IMG/VR virus record: IMGVR_UViG_3300025137_000285
Location: 1 to 24,039 of that record
Length of the DNA: 24,039 bases
DNA from: a virus
Direction: 5' to 3' (one strand)
Both the position numbers and the translations under genes were made by a program. Under the pieces are notes generated by a model. That model saw only the letters and a program-made list of their open reading frames with translations. It did not search any database and had not been told where the DNA came from. Shown here piece by piece: positions 1-6,854 of this stretch; the first letter of the stretch is position 1; each line of letters starts with the position of its first letter.

Positions 1-420
1 TATGACTGGGAAAAGGAAACGTATCATCTACTAGACGAATATTTTGACTCAGAACGCACGACAGAACAACATGCCGCAGAAATACAAAAACTTATTGATA
101 AATGGGATATTGATTATATCTACATAGATTCTGCAGCAGCACAAACTCGTTTTGACTTTGCACAGAACTATGATATTAGTACTATAAACGCTAAAAAATC
201 TGTACTTGATGGCATAGGGCATGTAGCAGCAGTAGTAGATAATGATACTTTATTTGTAGATCAAACCTGCCATCAAACACTGGCTTGTCTAGATGCTTAT
301 CAGTGGGATAGTAATCCCAACCTTGCAAGAGAAAAGCCAAAACATAATATGGCATCGCATATGGCTGATGCACTACGTTATGCACTATACTCATTTCAAA
401 CTGGTGGTGGCACGTTCTAG
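1..420 (+). CDS. terL: Terminase large subunit, C-terminal part (partial)
   Basis: The frame is open from base 1 to TAG at 418-420 and gives 139 residues; the start lies upstream of the window. This is the nuclease half of the large terminase, which cuts concatemeric phage DNA while the missing N-terminal ATPase half drives it into the prohead through the portal. Visible signatures are the hydrophobic strand ending in an acidic residue, DYIYIDSAAAQTRF (about residues 38-51 of the fragment), and the C-terminal HMADALRYALYSF (about 120-132). Both match the RNase H-like nuclease motifs of phage terminases, whose aspartates bind the catalytic metals. The portal gene following after one small gene supports the call. 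The short Gly-rich end (GGGTF) suggests the natural C-terminus. The assignment is secure; the packaging type (cos, pac or other) cannot be read from this fragment. Confidence 0.95.
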   Translation, partial: YDWEKETYHLLDEYFDSERTTEQHAAEIQKLIDKWDIDYIYIDSAAAQTRFDFAQNYDISTINAKKSVLDGIGHVAAVVDNDTLFVDQTCHQTLACLDAYQWDSNPNLAREKPKHNMASHMADALRYALYSFQTGGGTF

Positions 421-441
421 TGCAGGTAAGAAAAATAGTGT

Positions 442-470
442 TTGACATTGAACCCTAAACTAGTTATAAT
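442..470 (+). promoter_or_regulatory. Perfect-consensus sigma70 promoter
   Basis: TTGACA at 442-447 and TATAAT at 465-470 are separated by exactly 17 bases, so both hexamers and the spacer match the bacterial housekeeping consensus. It lies in the 64-base gap between the terminase stop and the HNH gene, the right place to drive the head genes. The expected transcription start, about 476-478, leaves only some 7-9 bases before the ATG at 485, so the first gene would be nearly leaderless. There is no extended -10 TG. Confidence 0.8.
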
Positions 471-484
471 TTTGGATAAGAAAA

Positions 485-847
485 ATGGAACTAAAAAGAG
501 ATTTAGTAAAATACATTCGGGATAAAGCCAAATCAAAGTACAAAAAGGGCACTGAATGCGAAATTTGTGGAGATACCGTAAAGCTTGACTTTCACCATTT
601 CTACAGTCTAACTCGATTATTAGATAAATGGGTTAAGGAGCAAAGCCTTGAACCATATTTAGTAATGGAGTGGCGAGAAGAATTTATTGATGAGCATGAT
701 GCAGAGTTATATGAATACACTGCAACTTTATGCCACAAGCATCATTTACAACTACACTCTATATACGGTAAAGACCCACTATTAAGTACAGCGAAAAAAC
801 AAGAACGCTGGGTAGGAATTCAAAGAGATAAACATGGCTTGGTATGA
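485..847 (+). CDS. HNH endonuclease-like protein next to terminase
   Basis: The product has 120 residues with a zinc-stabilised HNH layout: C25-x2-C28 (CEIC), a central LDFHH (H37, H38), then LCHKHHLQLH (C83, H86, H87, H91). The paired cysteines would hold a structural zinc, and the central histidines with the later histidines would form the metal-dependent nuclease site. About 44 residues separate the HH from the second CH cluster, longer than in minimal HNH domains. HNH proteins beside the terminase are common in long-tailed phages; in HK97-like phages such a protein helps terminase cleave cos DNA, so that role is inferred from context. A free-standing homing endonuclease is the main alternative. 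The gene sits directly after a consensus promoter, has only a weak ribosome site (GATAAG), and its last 14 bases overlap the portal gene. Confidence 0.85.
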   Translation: MELKRDLVKYIRDKAKSKYKKGTECEICGDTVKLDFHHFYSLTRLLDKWVKEQSLEPYLVMEWREEFIDEHDAELYEYTATLCHKHHLQLHSIYGKDPLLSTAKKQERWVGIQRDKHGLV

Positions 848-2033
848 TAGAATTATAGGAAGAAAAGTAGAAGATGCGGATGAAACCTATCTAAAATTGA
901 ATCCTGTTCAGCAGTATTTTCAAGAAATCAATTCTTCCAGAGAGGATCATACTAACTATGAAAAATACTACGAAGAGCTAGAAATAGTTAATCGTAGTGT
1001 AAATATGATAGTTGACGATGTAGCAGAGATACCTCATAGAGTATTTGGCCCTACTAAAGGTACTAGTATAGTAAAAGGAATAAAAAGATCAAAAGTAGAT
1101 CTTTTACTAAATGTAGAACCAAATTTATTTCAAGACGTGAGTACATTTAAACGTAACTGTATTACGGATTATTTACTAGATGGAAATATTTTTATATACT
1201 TTGATGGAGTCCATTTATATCATATTCCCGCAGAAAATGTACAAATACATGGAGACTCAAAAAATTATATAGAAAAGTATACTTATAATGATGTAGACTA
1301 CTCTCCTGATGAAATTATACATGTTAAAGAAAATTCTTTCTATAGTATTTATAGAGGAGTTTCTAGACTTAAACCCGCTGTTAGAACAATGAAAATTATA
1401 AAAGCTATGCGTAATTTTCAAGATAACTTTTTTAATAATGGAGCAGTCCCAGGTTTAGTACTAAAGTCCCCTAATACTTTATCCGAGAAAATAAAAGAAA
1501 GAATGATACAATCATGGTCTGCAAGATATAGACCAGACTCAGGTGGTAGAAGACCTCTAATATTGGATGGAGGAATAGAAGTAGATGATCTAACAAATAT
1601 AAATTTTAAAGACTTAGATTTTCAAAACGCCATTTTAGAAAATGAAAAGATTATTAGTAAAGCATTAGGAGTACCCTATCTTTTAATGGACTCTGGTAAT
1701 AATGCAAATATTCGCCCCAATATGCGATTATACTATTTAGAAACTATACTACCTATTGTAAGAAAAATAAACTACTCTCTTACTAGATTTTTTGGGTTTG
1801 AGATATTAGAAGATACAACAAATATTTCAGCACTGCAACCAGAGATGAGAGACCAATCAGCATACTATAGTTCTTTAGTAAACGGTGGAATTATTACTGT
1901 TGCAGAGGCAAGAGAAAAATTAGGTTTCAGAGAGCTACCCGAAACAGATAATATTAGAGTTCCTGCAAATATTGCAGGTTCAGCAGTAAACCCCGATGAA
2001 GGCGGAAGACCTGCAGAAAGTACTGAGGAATAA
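834..2033 (+). CDS. Portal protein (HK97 family)
   Basis: This 399-residue protein forms the dodecameric ring at the capsid vertex through which DNA enters and leaves, and to which terminase and the connector attach. The sequence follows the HK97-type portal family, whose usual length is about 380-450: an N-terminal alpha/beta region, a stem and clip region including FFNNGAVPGLVL (about 200-211), and a C-terminal stretch with ISKALGVPYLLM (about 275-286) and EAREKLGFRELP (about 359-370), the last typical of these portals. The final 20 residues are acidic and probably disordered. The start at 834 lies inside the end of the HNH gene with AGAGAT just upstream, and the N-terminus MAWYDRIIG is a normal portal beginning. 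The position between terminase and protease/capsid is the standard one. Confidence 0.97.
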   Translation: MAWYDRIIGRKVEDADETYLKLNPVQQYFQEINSSREDHTNYEKYYEELEIVNRSVNMIVDDVAEIPHRVFGPTKGTSIVKGIKRSKVDLLLNVEPNLFQDVSTFKRNCITDYLLDGNIFIYFDGVHLYHIPAENVQIHGDSKNYIEKYTYNDVDYSPDEIIHVKENSFYSIYRGVSRLKPAVRTMKIIKAMRNFQDNFFNNGAVPGLVLKSPNTLSEKIKERMIQSWSARYRPDSGGRRPLILDGGIEVDDLTNINFKDLDFQNAILENEKIISKALGVPYLLMDSGNNANIRPNMRLYYLETILPIVRKINYSLTRFFGFEILEDTTNISALQPEMRDQSAYYSSLVNGGIITVAEAREKLGFRELPETDNIRVPANIAGSAVNPDEGGRPAESTEE

Positions 2034-2035
2034 TT

Positions 2036-2335
2036 ATGAATAGTAATAGAGGAAAAGAGAAAAGAATTGTACAAAAAGTTGCGGAGTATTTAGCAAATAG
2101 AGGAAACGTTCCTTCCCCTAGGGAATATAGTAGAGACTCAAATAGACCTAGTTTTACAAATTTAAAAGAGATAAATAAGTATGTAGGAAGCTGGGAAATA
2201 TTATTAAATAAGATACAAGCTGCTCACCCTACCCTCTGGGAGCTAGCACAACCACAAATAAAAGCTAAACCAATTCCTAAAGCTAAACCTAAAGCTAAAC
2301 CCGCTACTAAAGTGGCAAGCACTAAAGAGAAGTAA
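2036..2335 (+). CDS. Small basic protein with homing-endonuclease-associated-repeat-like domain and PKAK tail
   Basis: The product has 99 residues. Residues about 8-60 resemble the helix-turn-helix unit found as repeats beside homing endonucleases: two helices, then GNVPSPREY, a spacer, and KYVGSWEILLNKI, compared with the family pattern of xxPTxxEY followed by xxGSWxxAL. That likeness is by eye, not a search result. Residues about 74-99 form a Lys/Ala/Pro-rich tail (KAKPIPKAKPKAKPATK) like histone H1 or other DNA-binding tails. No nuclease residues are present. A DNA-binding role, perhaps in packaging or capsid assembly or together with the HNH protein upstream, is inference only. The start has GAGGAA seven to eight bases upstream. 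It begins three bases after the portal stop and ends one base before the protease start, so it is part of the head operon. Confidence 0.75.
   Translation: MNSNRGKEKRIVQKVAEYLANRGNVPSPREYSRDSNRPSFTNLKEINKYVGSWEILLNKIQAAHPTLWELAQPQIKAKPIPKAKPKAKPATKVASTKEK
2276..2299 (+). repeat. Tandem direct repeat coding PKAK
   Basis: CCTAAAGCTAAA occurs twice back to back (2276-2287 and 2288-2299), and a related AAAGCTAAACC lies just before at 2261-2271. It encodes the PKAK units of the basic tail of the small head-region protein. Being in frame and a multiple of three, it could change in copy number by slippage without breaking the gene. Confidence 0.85.
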
Positions 2336-2336
2336 T

Positions 2337-4409
2337 ATGGATAAAATTTTACATGTAGCCTCTACGTTCAAGTCTCATGAGAATGACGATGGTAGCGTAA
2401 TGATACGGGGCATGGCAAGTACTAACCATTCTGACCGAGCTGGAGATGTAATTTCTGCAGAAGCTTGGGCTAAAGGTGGATTAGAAAACTTTAAAAATAA
2501 CCCTGTAATTTTATTTAATCACGACTATGATAAACCTATTGGTCGTGCTACTGGAGTTAAAGTAACAGAAAACGGACTAGAGTTAGAAGCAAAGATTAGT
2601 AAATCTGCTCCTGCTCATGTCTGCGAACTAGTTAAAGACGGTGTTCTTGGAGCCTTTTCCGTTGGTTTCAAAGTCAAGGATGCTGATTACCTAAAAGAAA
2701 CTGACGGATTAATGATTAAGGATGCTGAGTTGTTTGAAGTATCGGTTGTATCGGTACCATGCAATCAAGCAGCTACTTTTTCGCTAGCGAAGTCTTTTGA
2801 TTCAGTTGATGAATACGAAGCCTTCAAAAAAACTTTCACCAATCGTGTCGATCTACCTGGTCAGTCTCTGACCAAAGATGATTCAAAAGAATCAAACCTG
2901 GTTAGTGACGCACCTAAGCACGTAGAGCAATCTACAAATAAGGAGACGAAAATGTCGGAAGATAACACTCCCGCAATCGACTTGGAAGCATTTGCTAAGA
3001 AAGTAGCTGAGGAAACTGCTGCTAAAATTGCAATGAAACAAGCCGAACAAAAAGCCGCTGAAGAAGCGGAGCAAAAAGCAGCTGCAGAAGTAGCAGCTGA
3101 AAAAGCTGCTGAACAAGAAGCAGTTCAAAAAACTATCCGTACTGGTATTGAAACTGGTGCAGAAAAACTCATGGCTGACGTACAAGCAGACATGGCAAAA
3201 GCTTCACTCGATGAAATCGCTGAAGTTAAAGCTAAGTACGAAGCTGAATTAGTAGCTAAAGCTGACGAATTAGAGCAAATGCGTAACAGCAAACGCGACT
3301 TTTCTGGTCGTAAGTCTGGTGACTTAACTGCTTTTGGTCTAGACTTTTTAGGTGCTCATATTCTTGGTAAAGTCACTGGTAAAGGAATGGATACTTCTTT
3401 TGCAAAAGCCTTAATGGAAAAAGCTGGTGTAACATTTACTAGTACTACAGCTGCTGGTATTGATGTAACTGTTTCAACTACTTTTGAGGAAGAAGTACGT
3501 CAAGAACAAAAACTTGCCGGTCTTTTCCGTGAAATTGCTGTACAATCTGGTGCGACTGTATTACCGATCGCTCTTGAAAGTGATCCAGCAAGTTTTGCAA
3601 GTCCAGGCACTGGTCTTGACACCGCAGGTAACTTTTTGCAGAATAAAGGCGGAAGTGGCCAAAACTATGCAACAAGCCAAGTAATCTTACAGGCTCATCG
3701 ATTGATTTCTGGTTCTGCAATCAGCAATGATACTGATGAACAAGTTCTTGTTAGCTTGCTTCCTATGATTACCTCTGCTTTAGCACGCGCTCATGCGATT
3801 GCTATTGACAAAGCTATTCTTATCGGTGAAGATACTAACCGTTGGAGCGATGGTCTCGTAGGTGCTGATGGTTCTGATGCAGGTGCAGGCTTTGCGAAAG
3901 CAGGTACTGCTATTGATAATGGTAATGCTGGTACTGGCAATAACATTGATGGTAGTGTTGCTGGTCAAGGTATTTCTCCTGCAGGCTTACTAGATATGCG
4001 TCAACAAATGGGTAAATATGGTCTTCGACCTTCTGAAGTTGCCTATATTGTTCCTACTGATGCTTACTACCCACTACTTGATGAAACTGGTTTTACAGAT
4101 GTTTCAGAAGTTGGTAGTGATCTTGCAAACAAACTTACTGGTTTAGTTGGAGCTGTATTTGGTTCTCCAGTAATTGCAACTGATCAGTTAGCAGCACGCC
4201 CAAGTGGCGATGGCGCTACAACTGCAGCTTGTGCTGTTCATATGCCAAGCTATGTAATTCCACGTTTACGCGGTGTTAGCATTGAAACTGATTATGAAGT
4301 TGGTAATCAGCGTAACGTTATTGTTGCGTCTCAATCTCTTGGCTTTAATGAACTTAAAGCTGGTGATGGTGCGGGTAATGAGCCTTCAATTAGGATTCCT
4401 TACTCTTAA
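2337..4409 (+). CDS. Prohead protease-scaffold-major capsid fusion polyprotein
   Basis: One frame of 690 residues joins three functions usually coded by two or three genes. Residues about 1-150 are an HK97-family prohead protease: FNHDYDKPIG with candidate catalytic H62, GAFSVGFKV with candidate nucleophile S108, and ELFEVSVVSVPCNQA (about 131-145). Residues about 150-205 are a polar linker. Residues about 213-315 are an Ala/Glu/Lys-rich predicted coiled coil, like the scaffolding delta domain of the HK97 capsid protein. Residues about 320-690 are an HK97-fold capsid protein. In HK97-like phages the protease enters the prohead, cuts scaffold from capsid and itself; cleavage around residues 310-330 is expected here but unproven. 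The gene start has only a weak AGAGAAG site, whereas a much stronger start lies inside at 2952. The frame is followed by a strong terminator. Confidence 0.93.
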   Translation: MDKILHVASTFKSHENDDGSVMIRGMASTNHSDRAGDVISAEAWAKGGLENFKNNPVILFNHDYDKPIGRATGVKVTENGLELEAKISKSAPAHVCELVKDGVLGAFSVGFKVKDADYLKETDGLMIKDAELFEVSVVSVPCNQAATFSLAKSFDSVDEYEAFKKTFTNRVDLPGQSLTKDDSKESNLVSDAPKHVEQSTNKETKMSEDNTPAIDLEAFAKKVAEETAAKIAMKQAEQKAAEEAEQKAAAEVAAEKAAEQEAVQKTIRTGIETGAEKLMADVQADMAKASLDEIAEVKAKYEAELVAKADELEQMRNSKRDFSGRKSGDLTAFGLDFLGAHILGKVTGKGMDTSFAKALMEKAGVTFTSTTAAGIDVTVSTTFEEEVRQEQKLAGLFREIAVQSGATVLPIALESDPASFASPGTGLDTAGNFLQNKGGSGQNYATSQVILQAHRLISGSAISNDTDEQVLVSLLPMITSALARAHAIAIDKAILIGEDTNRWSDGLVGADGSDAGAGFAKAGTAIDNGNAGTGNNIDGSVAGQGISPAGLLDMRQQMGKYGLRPSEVAYIVPTDAYYPLLDETGFTDVSEVGSDLANKLTGLVGAVFGSPVIATDQLAARPSGDGATTAACAVHMPSYVIPRLRGVSIETDYEVGNQRNVIVASQSLGFNELKAGDGAGNEPSIRIPYS
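2858..2893 (+). repeat. Two tandem perfect hairpins in the protease-capsid linker
   Basis: TGGTCAG (2858-2864) pairs with CTGACCA (2868-2874) across a three-base loop. Five bases later GATTC (2880-2884) pairs with GAATC (2889-2893) across AAAA. Both lie in the linker-coding part of the protease-capsid frame, some 60-90 bases upstream of the internal capsid start at 2952. They could be mRNA structures or RNase processing sites that set the yield of free capsid protein; that role is inference. Confidence 0.55.
2940..2954 (+). promoter_or_regulatory. Internal ribosome binding site and start codon for capsid protein
   Basis: AAGGAG at 2940-2945 sits six bases before an ATG at 2952-2954 that is in frame with the protease start at 2337 (615 bases, 205 codons). 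It is a much better Shine-Dalgarno than the one at 2337. It falls exactly at the boundary between the protease linker and the scaffold coiled coil, so it decides a second start. Confidence 0.82.
2952..4409 (+). CDS. Major capsid protein with N-terminal scaffold domain (internal in-frame start)
   Basis: Initiation at the internal ATG gives 485 residues beginning MSEDNTPAIDLEAFAKKV, that is scaffold coiled coil (about 8-110) plus HK97-fold capsid (about 115-485). This resembles a complete HK97-type capsid precursor, which also carries an N-terminal delta domain removed by the protease. The arrangement parallels lambda C/Nu3, where a nested gene starts inside the protease frame. Capsid protein is needed in hundreds of copies and protease in few, so a strong internal ribosome site beside a weak outer one gives a sensible ratio. 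Capsid signatures include STTFEEEVRQEQKLAGLFR near the start of the mature region and a C-terminal GFNELKAGDG. Whether the long fusion is also incorporated as capsid subunit is unknown. Confidence 0.82.
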   Translation: MSEDNTPAIDLEAFAKKVAEETAAKIAMKQAEQKAAEEAEQKAAAEVAAEKAAEQEAVQKTIRTGIETGAEKLMADVQADMAKASLDEIAEVKAKYEAELVAKADELEQMRNSKRDFSGRKSGDLTAFGLDFLGAHILGKVTGKGMDTSFAKALMEKAGVTFTSTTAAGIDVTVSTTFEEEVRQEQKLAGLFREIAVQSGATVLPIALESDPASFASPGTGLDTAGNFLQNKGGSGQNYATSQVILQAHRLISGSAISNDTDEQVLVSLLPMITSALARAHAIAIDKAILIGEDTNRWSDGLVGADGSDAGAGFAKAGTAIDNGNAGTGNNIDGSVAGQGISPAGLLDMRQQMGKYGLRPSEVAYIVPTDAYYPLLDETGFTDVSEVGSDLANKLTGLVGAVFGSPVIATDQLAARPSGDGATTAACAVHMPSYVIPRLRGVSIETDYEVGNQRNVIVASQSLGFNELKAGDGAGNEPSIRIPYS

Positions 4410-4428
4410 TAGTTATTTTAACTATGTT

Positions 4429-4461
4429 AACTTCGGGGTGGTTCGCCACCCCCAAGTTTTT
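4429..4461 (+). terminator. Rho-independent terminator after capsid gene
   Basis: GGGGTGG (4435-4441) pairs with CCACCCC (4446-4452) around a TTCG loop. The stem continues outside a C-C mismatch with AACTT (4429-4433) against AAGTT (4454-4458), and a run of five T ends at 4461. It separates capsid from connector genes, so downstream genes need read-through or antitermination. Confidence 0.9.
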
Positions 4462-4478
4462 ACTAATGGACTTATAAG

Positions 4479-5081
4479 ATGGCAGTTATAGTTAATGGTT
4501 TAGATCTAATTTCTCTTGCGGACTACAAAACGTTGGCAGGTATTTCATCGTCTACTGATGATAGCAAATTAGAAGAACTTATTGATTCTGTGAGCCAATT
4601 AGTAAAAACTTATTGTGGAATTAGTTTTTTAGACTATTATTCTGCTGATAAGACAGAGTTTATTACAAAGAATTTTTCTACTCATTTAGTAGAACTAACA
4701 GAAAGTCCTGTAACTACAGTTACCACTGTTCAAGAGAGAAGCTCTCCTACAGCAGATTATACTACACTTACAGAAAATACAGATTATGTACTTGATGCGA
4801 CTACCGACTGTCTTTATAGAGTGTCAGGATCAACTTATAAAAATTGGCAAACTGGACCAAACTCAGTAAAAGTAATTTATAGAGCAGGATATTCCGCTTT
4901 GCCACAAGATTTAAGACTCGCAGTAGTAGACTTAATTACATACTACAACAAAAATGAGCAGAAACAACGACAAACAATTGCTGGCGCTACAATACAGAAT
5001 CAAAGTACATCTAGCACTCGAAATAGCGTTGCATTTCCTGATCATATAAAACGAGTTTTAGATTTGTATAAAGTTTACTAA
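4479..5081 (+). CDS. Head-tail connector protein (HK97 gp6-like)
   Basis: The product has 200 residues. The N-terminal half, with ISLADYKTLAGI and then EELIDSVSQLVKTYCGISF (about 32-50), has the helix-loop-helix opening of the phage connector family that contains HK97 gp6; members form a ring beneath the portal to which the neck binds. The middle (residues about 60-120) is beta-rich. It continues with VIYRAGYSALPQDLRLAVVDLITYYNK (about 129-155, key element LPQDLRLAVVDL), which is very typical of these proteins. The C-terminal tail is polar. The ribosome site before 4479 is weak (ATAAG), and it is the first gene after the capsid terminator. The stop overlaps the next start (TAATG), showing translational coupling with the neck gene. 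The family call is by motif and position. Confidence 0.88.
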   Translation: MAVIVNGLDLISLADYKTLAGISSSTDDSKLEELIDSVSQLVKTYCGISFLDYYSADKTEFITKNFSTHLVELTESPVTTVTTVQERSSPTADYTTLTENTDYVLDATTDCLYRVSGSTYKNWQTGPNSVKVIYRAGYSALPQDLRLAVVDLITYYNKNEQKQRQTIAGATIQNQSTSSTRNSVAFPDHIKRVLDLYKVY

Positions 5082-6334
5082 TGGCTCGTAAACCTACAAG
5101 TATTACTCAAATAAGGGATGACCTTAAAAGAAATGTATTTACTAGAGCTAAGTTACTGCGTAGAGCAATTGATAGAAATAAAGCAATTACTCAAATAACA
5201 AAATTTGATGGAGAATACGCAAAAAGATTTGAAGCTTTTAAAGAAGCTGCAAATCAAGCAGCAAAAGAGCACGGAGATAAGTCTAGAAAAACATTTGAGT
5301 TTGAAGGTAAAAAATTTAGTACAGGCACAGCAAAAAGACTAGTAGATAATAAGTCTAGTTTCAGGCAACAAGGTTACTTATATAATAAGTTATTTCCAGA
5401 GCTAGTAGAAAACTACCAGCTAGGACACCAAAATATAAGTATTCTTAGAGCCAATATTGCACTTGCACTAGACACTTATGAGAAAGATGATCCAAGAAGA
5501 CCAGCCTTAAGAGCTTTATTTGTTGCCGTTGAAGAATTAGATAAAATAATTGATGAAGAAAATCTTGAAGGTATAAATTTTGAAAACTTAATGAGTGAAG
5601 TTTCAAAAACAGTAAATAGAAAAAGAAGTTTTAAAGTAGAATACAAAGCTGATATAGACATTATACAGGGTATCAGTGGAATGATAGAAATGGAGTATGA
5701 ACCTATTGGTCTTAATCAGGCTAAAGGTAGGGTATCCGCATTTATTGGTGAGCTATTTAAACAGTTAGTAGAAGACGAAGAAGCAAACATAGAAAAATAT
5801 TTAGCGGGTATAGATGTAACTAAATTAAAAGGTTCTCCTAATATGCTTGAAGATATAGGGGATCTTTTAACAGAAGCAATAGACCCTAAGAAGAAAGCAA
5901 AAAAACGAAAGCGAAGGCCCAGTCCTGGCAAAGGATCAAATGCAGGAGGAAGGACTCAAACAAGAAGCAGAAAAAAACTAACAAAACCTAGGCGTCCAAC
6001 AGTAACTAAAGGTACAAACAGTTCGTTAAAGTTATTGGGGGTTTTAAATCAAAAACTACCAGAAACTGTAAGAAAAAATATGAGAGAACCGGGGTTAGTA
6101 AACCAAACAGGTAGATTTGCAAGTAGCGTTAAAGTTACAGATATAGCAGAAACTGCAGGAGGTTTTCCTAGTATAGGGTATACTTACGATAGAGATAATT
6201 ATAGTCAGTATGAAGCTAGTAGCGGAAGTAGATTTGCCAATCCAGACAGAGATCCAAGAAAAGTTATAGATGAGTCTATACGAGAAATAGCAATACAATT
6301 ATTAGAAGGCAGATTTTTTACTAGGAGAGTTTAG
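5081..6334 (+). CDS. Neck / head-tail joining protein with long helical extension and polybasic linker
   Basis: The product has 417 residues and three visible parts. Residues about 1-268 are charged and mostly helical with no family I recognise. Residues about 269-310 form a strongly basic, Gly/Pro-containing linker (PKKKAKKRKRRPSPGKG, then RSRKKLTKPRRP). Residues about 335-417 (LVNQTGRFASSVKVTDI, YSQYEASSG, DPRKVIDESIREIA) resemble the C-terminal region of HK97 gp10-like neck or tail-completion proteins, which normally span only about 120-150 residues. The assignment as a neck protein rests on that region and on its place between connector and tail terminator. The large N-terminal addition is unusual; it may wrap the connector or contact DNA in the channel, which is inference. 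The start overlaps the connector stop and the stop overlaps a GTG start. Confidence 0.7.
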   Translation: MARKPTSITQIRDDLKRNVFTRAKLLRRAIDRNKAITQITKFDGEYAKRFEAFKEAANQAAKEHGDKSRKTFEFEGKKFSTGTAKRLVDNKSSFRQQGYLYNKLFPELVENYQLGHQNISILRANIALALDTYEKDDPRRPALRALFVAVEELDKIIDEENLEGINFENLMSEVSKTVNRKRSFKVEYKADIDIIQGISGMIEMEYEPIGLNQAKGRVSAFIGELFKQLVEDEEANIEKYLAGIDVTKLKGSPNMLEDIGDLLTEAIDPKKKAKKRKRRPSPGKGSNAGGRTQTRSRKKLTKPRRPTVTKGTNSSLKLLGVLNQKLPETVRKNMREPGLVNQTGRFASSVKVTDIAETAGGFPSIGYTYDRDNYSQYEASSGSRFANPDRDPRKVIDESIREIAIQLLEGRFFTRRV

Positions 6335-6792
6335 TGACAACATCAAATAGAACTTATACTACTAGACGTCAAGGTATTGTAAATGCTCTTGTAACACAGA
6401 TAAAAACAATAAATGGCTCAGGAGACTTTCGTACAGATTTAAGCAATAATGTAAGCCCAAGACTAAAGTTTTGGGATGAAGTAGATGATTTTCCTTCAGT
6501 ACATATAAATGCAGGAGGAGAGACTAGAGAATATCAAGGTGGCGGGTATAAAGATCGCTTTCTTGCTATTACATTAAGATGTTATGTAAATGCTGATAAC
6601 TCTGTCGAAGCATTAGATGCTTTATTAGAAGATATAGAAACCGTCATAGAAGATAATTCTTCTTTGACTTATGCAGATAAAAGTGGTGCAACAACCACCA
6701 CTCAACAAATCTCAATCATTAGTATTGATACTGATGAAGGAGTCCTCGACCCTTTAGGAGTGGGAGAAATACTAATAGAGGTTCGATATTAG
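6334..6792 (+). CDS. Tail terminator protein (gpU-like)
   Basis: The product has 152 residues and starts with GTG at 6334, overlapping the neck stop by one base (TAGTG) with a good AGGAGAG ribosome site upstream. The sequence alternates helices and strands, with RFLAITLRCYVN (near residue 78), a central helix ALDALLEDIETVIEDN, and a closing strand DEGVLDPLGVGEILIEVRY (key element TDEGVLDP). This matches small phage tail terminator proteins such as lambda gpU and similar tail-completion proteins, which form a hexameric ring that stops tube growth and joins the tail to the head. Position immediately before the tail tube gene is the normal one. I am fairly sure of the class but have no alignment. 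Confidence 0.78.
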   Translation: MTTSNRTYTTRRQGIVNALVTQIKTINGSGDFRTDLSNNVSPRLKFWDEVDDFPSVHINAGGETREYQGGGYKDRFLAITLRCYVNADNSVEALDALLEDIETVIEDNSSLTYADKSGATTTTQQISIISIDTDEGVLDPLGVGEILIEVRY

Positions 6793-6854
6793 AAAATGCT
6801 GGCACGAACAAACGTTCAAGACCATGCCTTTTCAAGATTCATAGGAGATAAACT

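Noticed and set aside
191-448. An 85-codon minus-strand frame over the terminase end
   Set aside because: The opposite strand carries clear terminase nuclease motifs and the frame has no supporting features.
485-2335. The idea that the HNH gene and the small HNR-like gene are halves of one homing endonuclease split by the portal
   Set aside because: Each has its own start and stop and is tightly packed in the operon, and the portal between them is complete; nothing shows a former joint frame.
2892-3185. A 97-codon Cys/Phe/Ser-rich minus-strand frame
   Set aside because: It is the complement of the Ala/Glu/Lys-rich scaffold coiled coil and so a codon-bias shadow.
4273-4491. A 72-codon + strand frame across the capsid end and terminator
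   Set aside because: It is out of frame inside the capsid gene and runs through a terminator hairpin; no ribosome site is seen.
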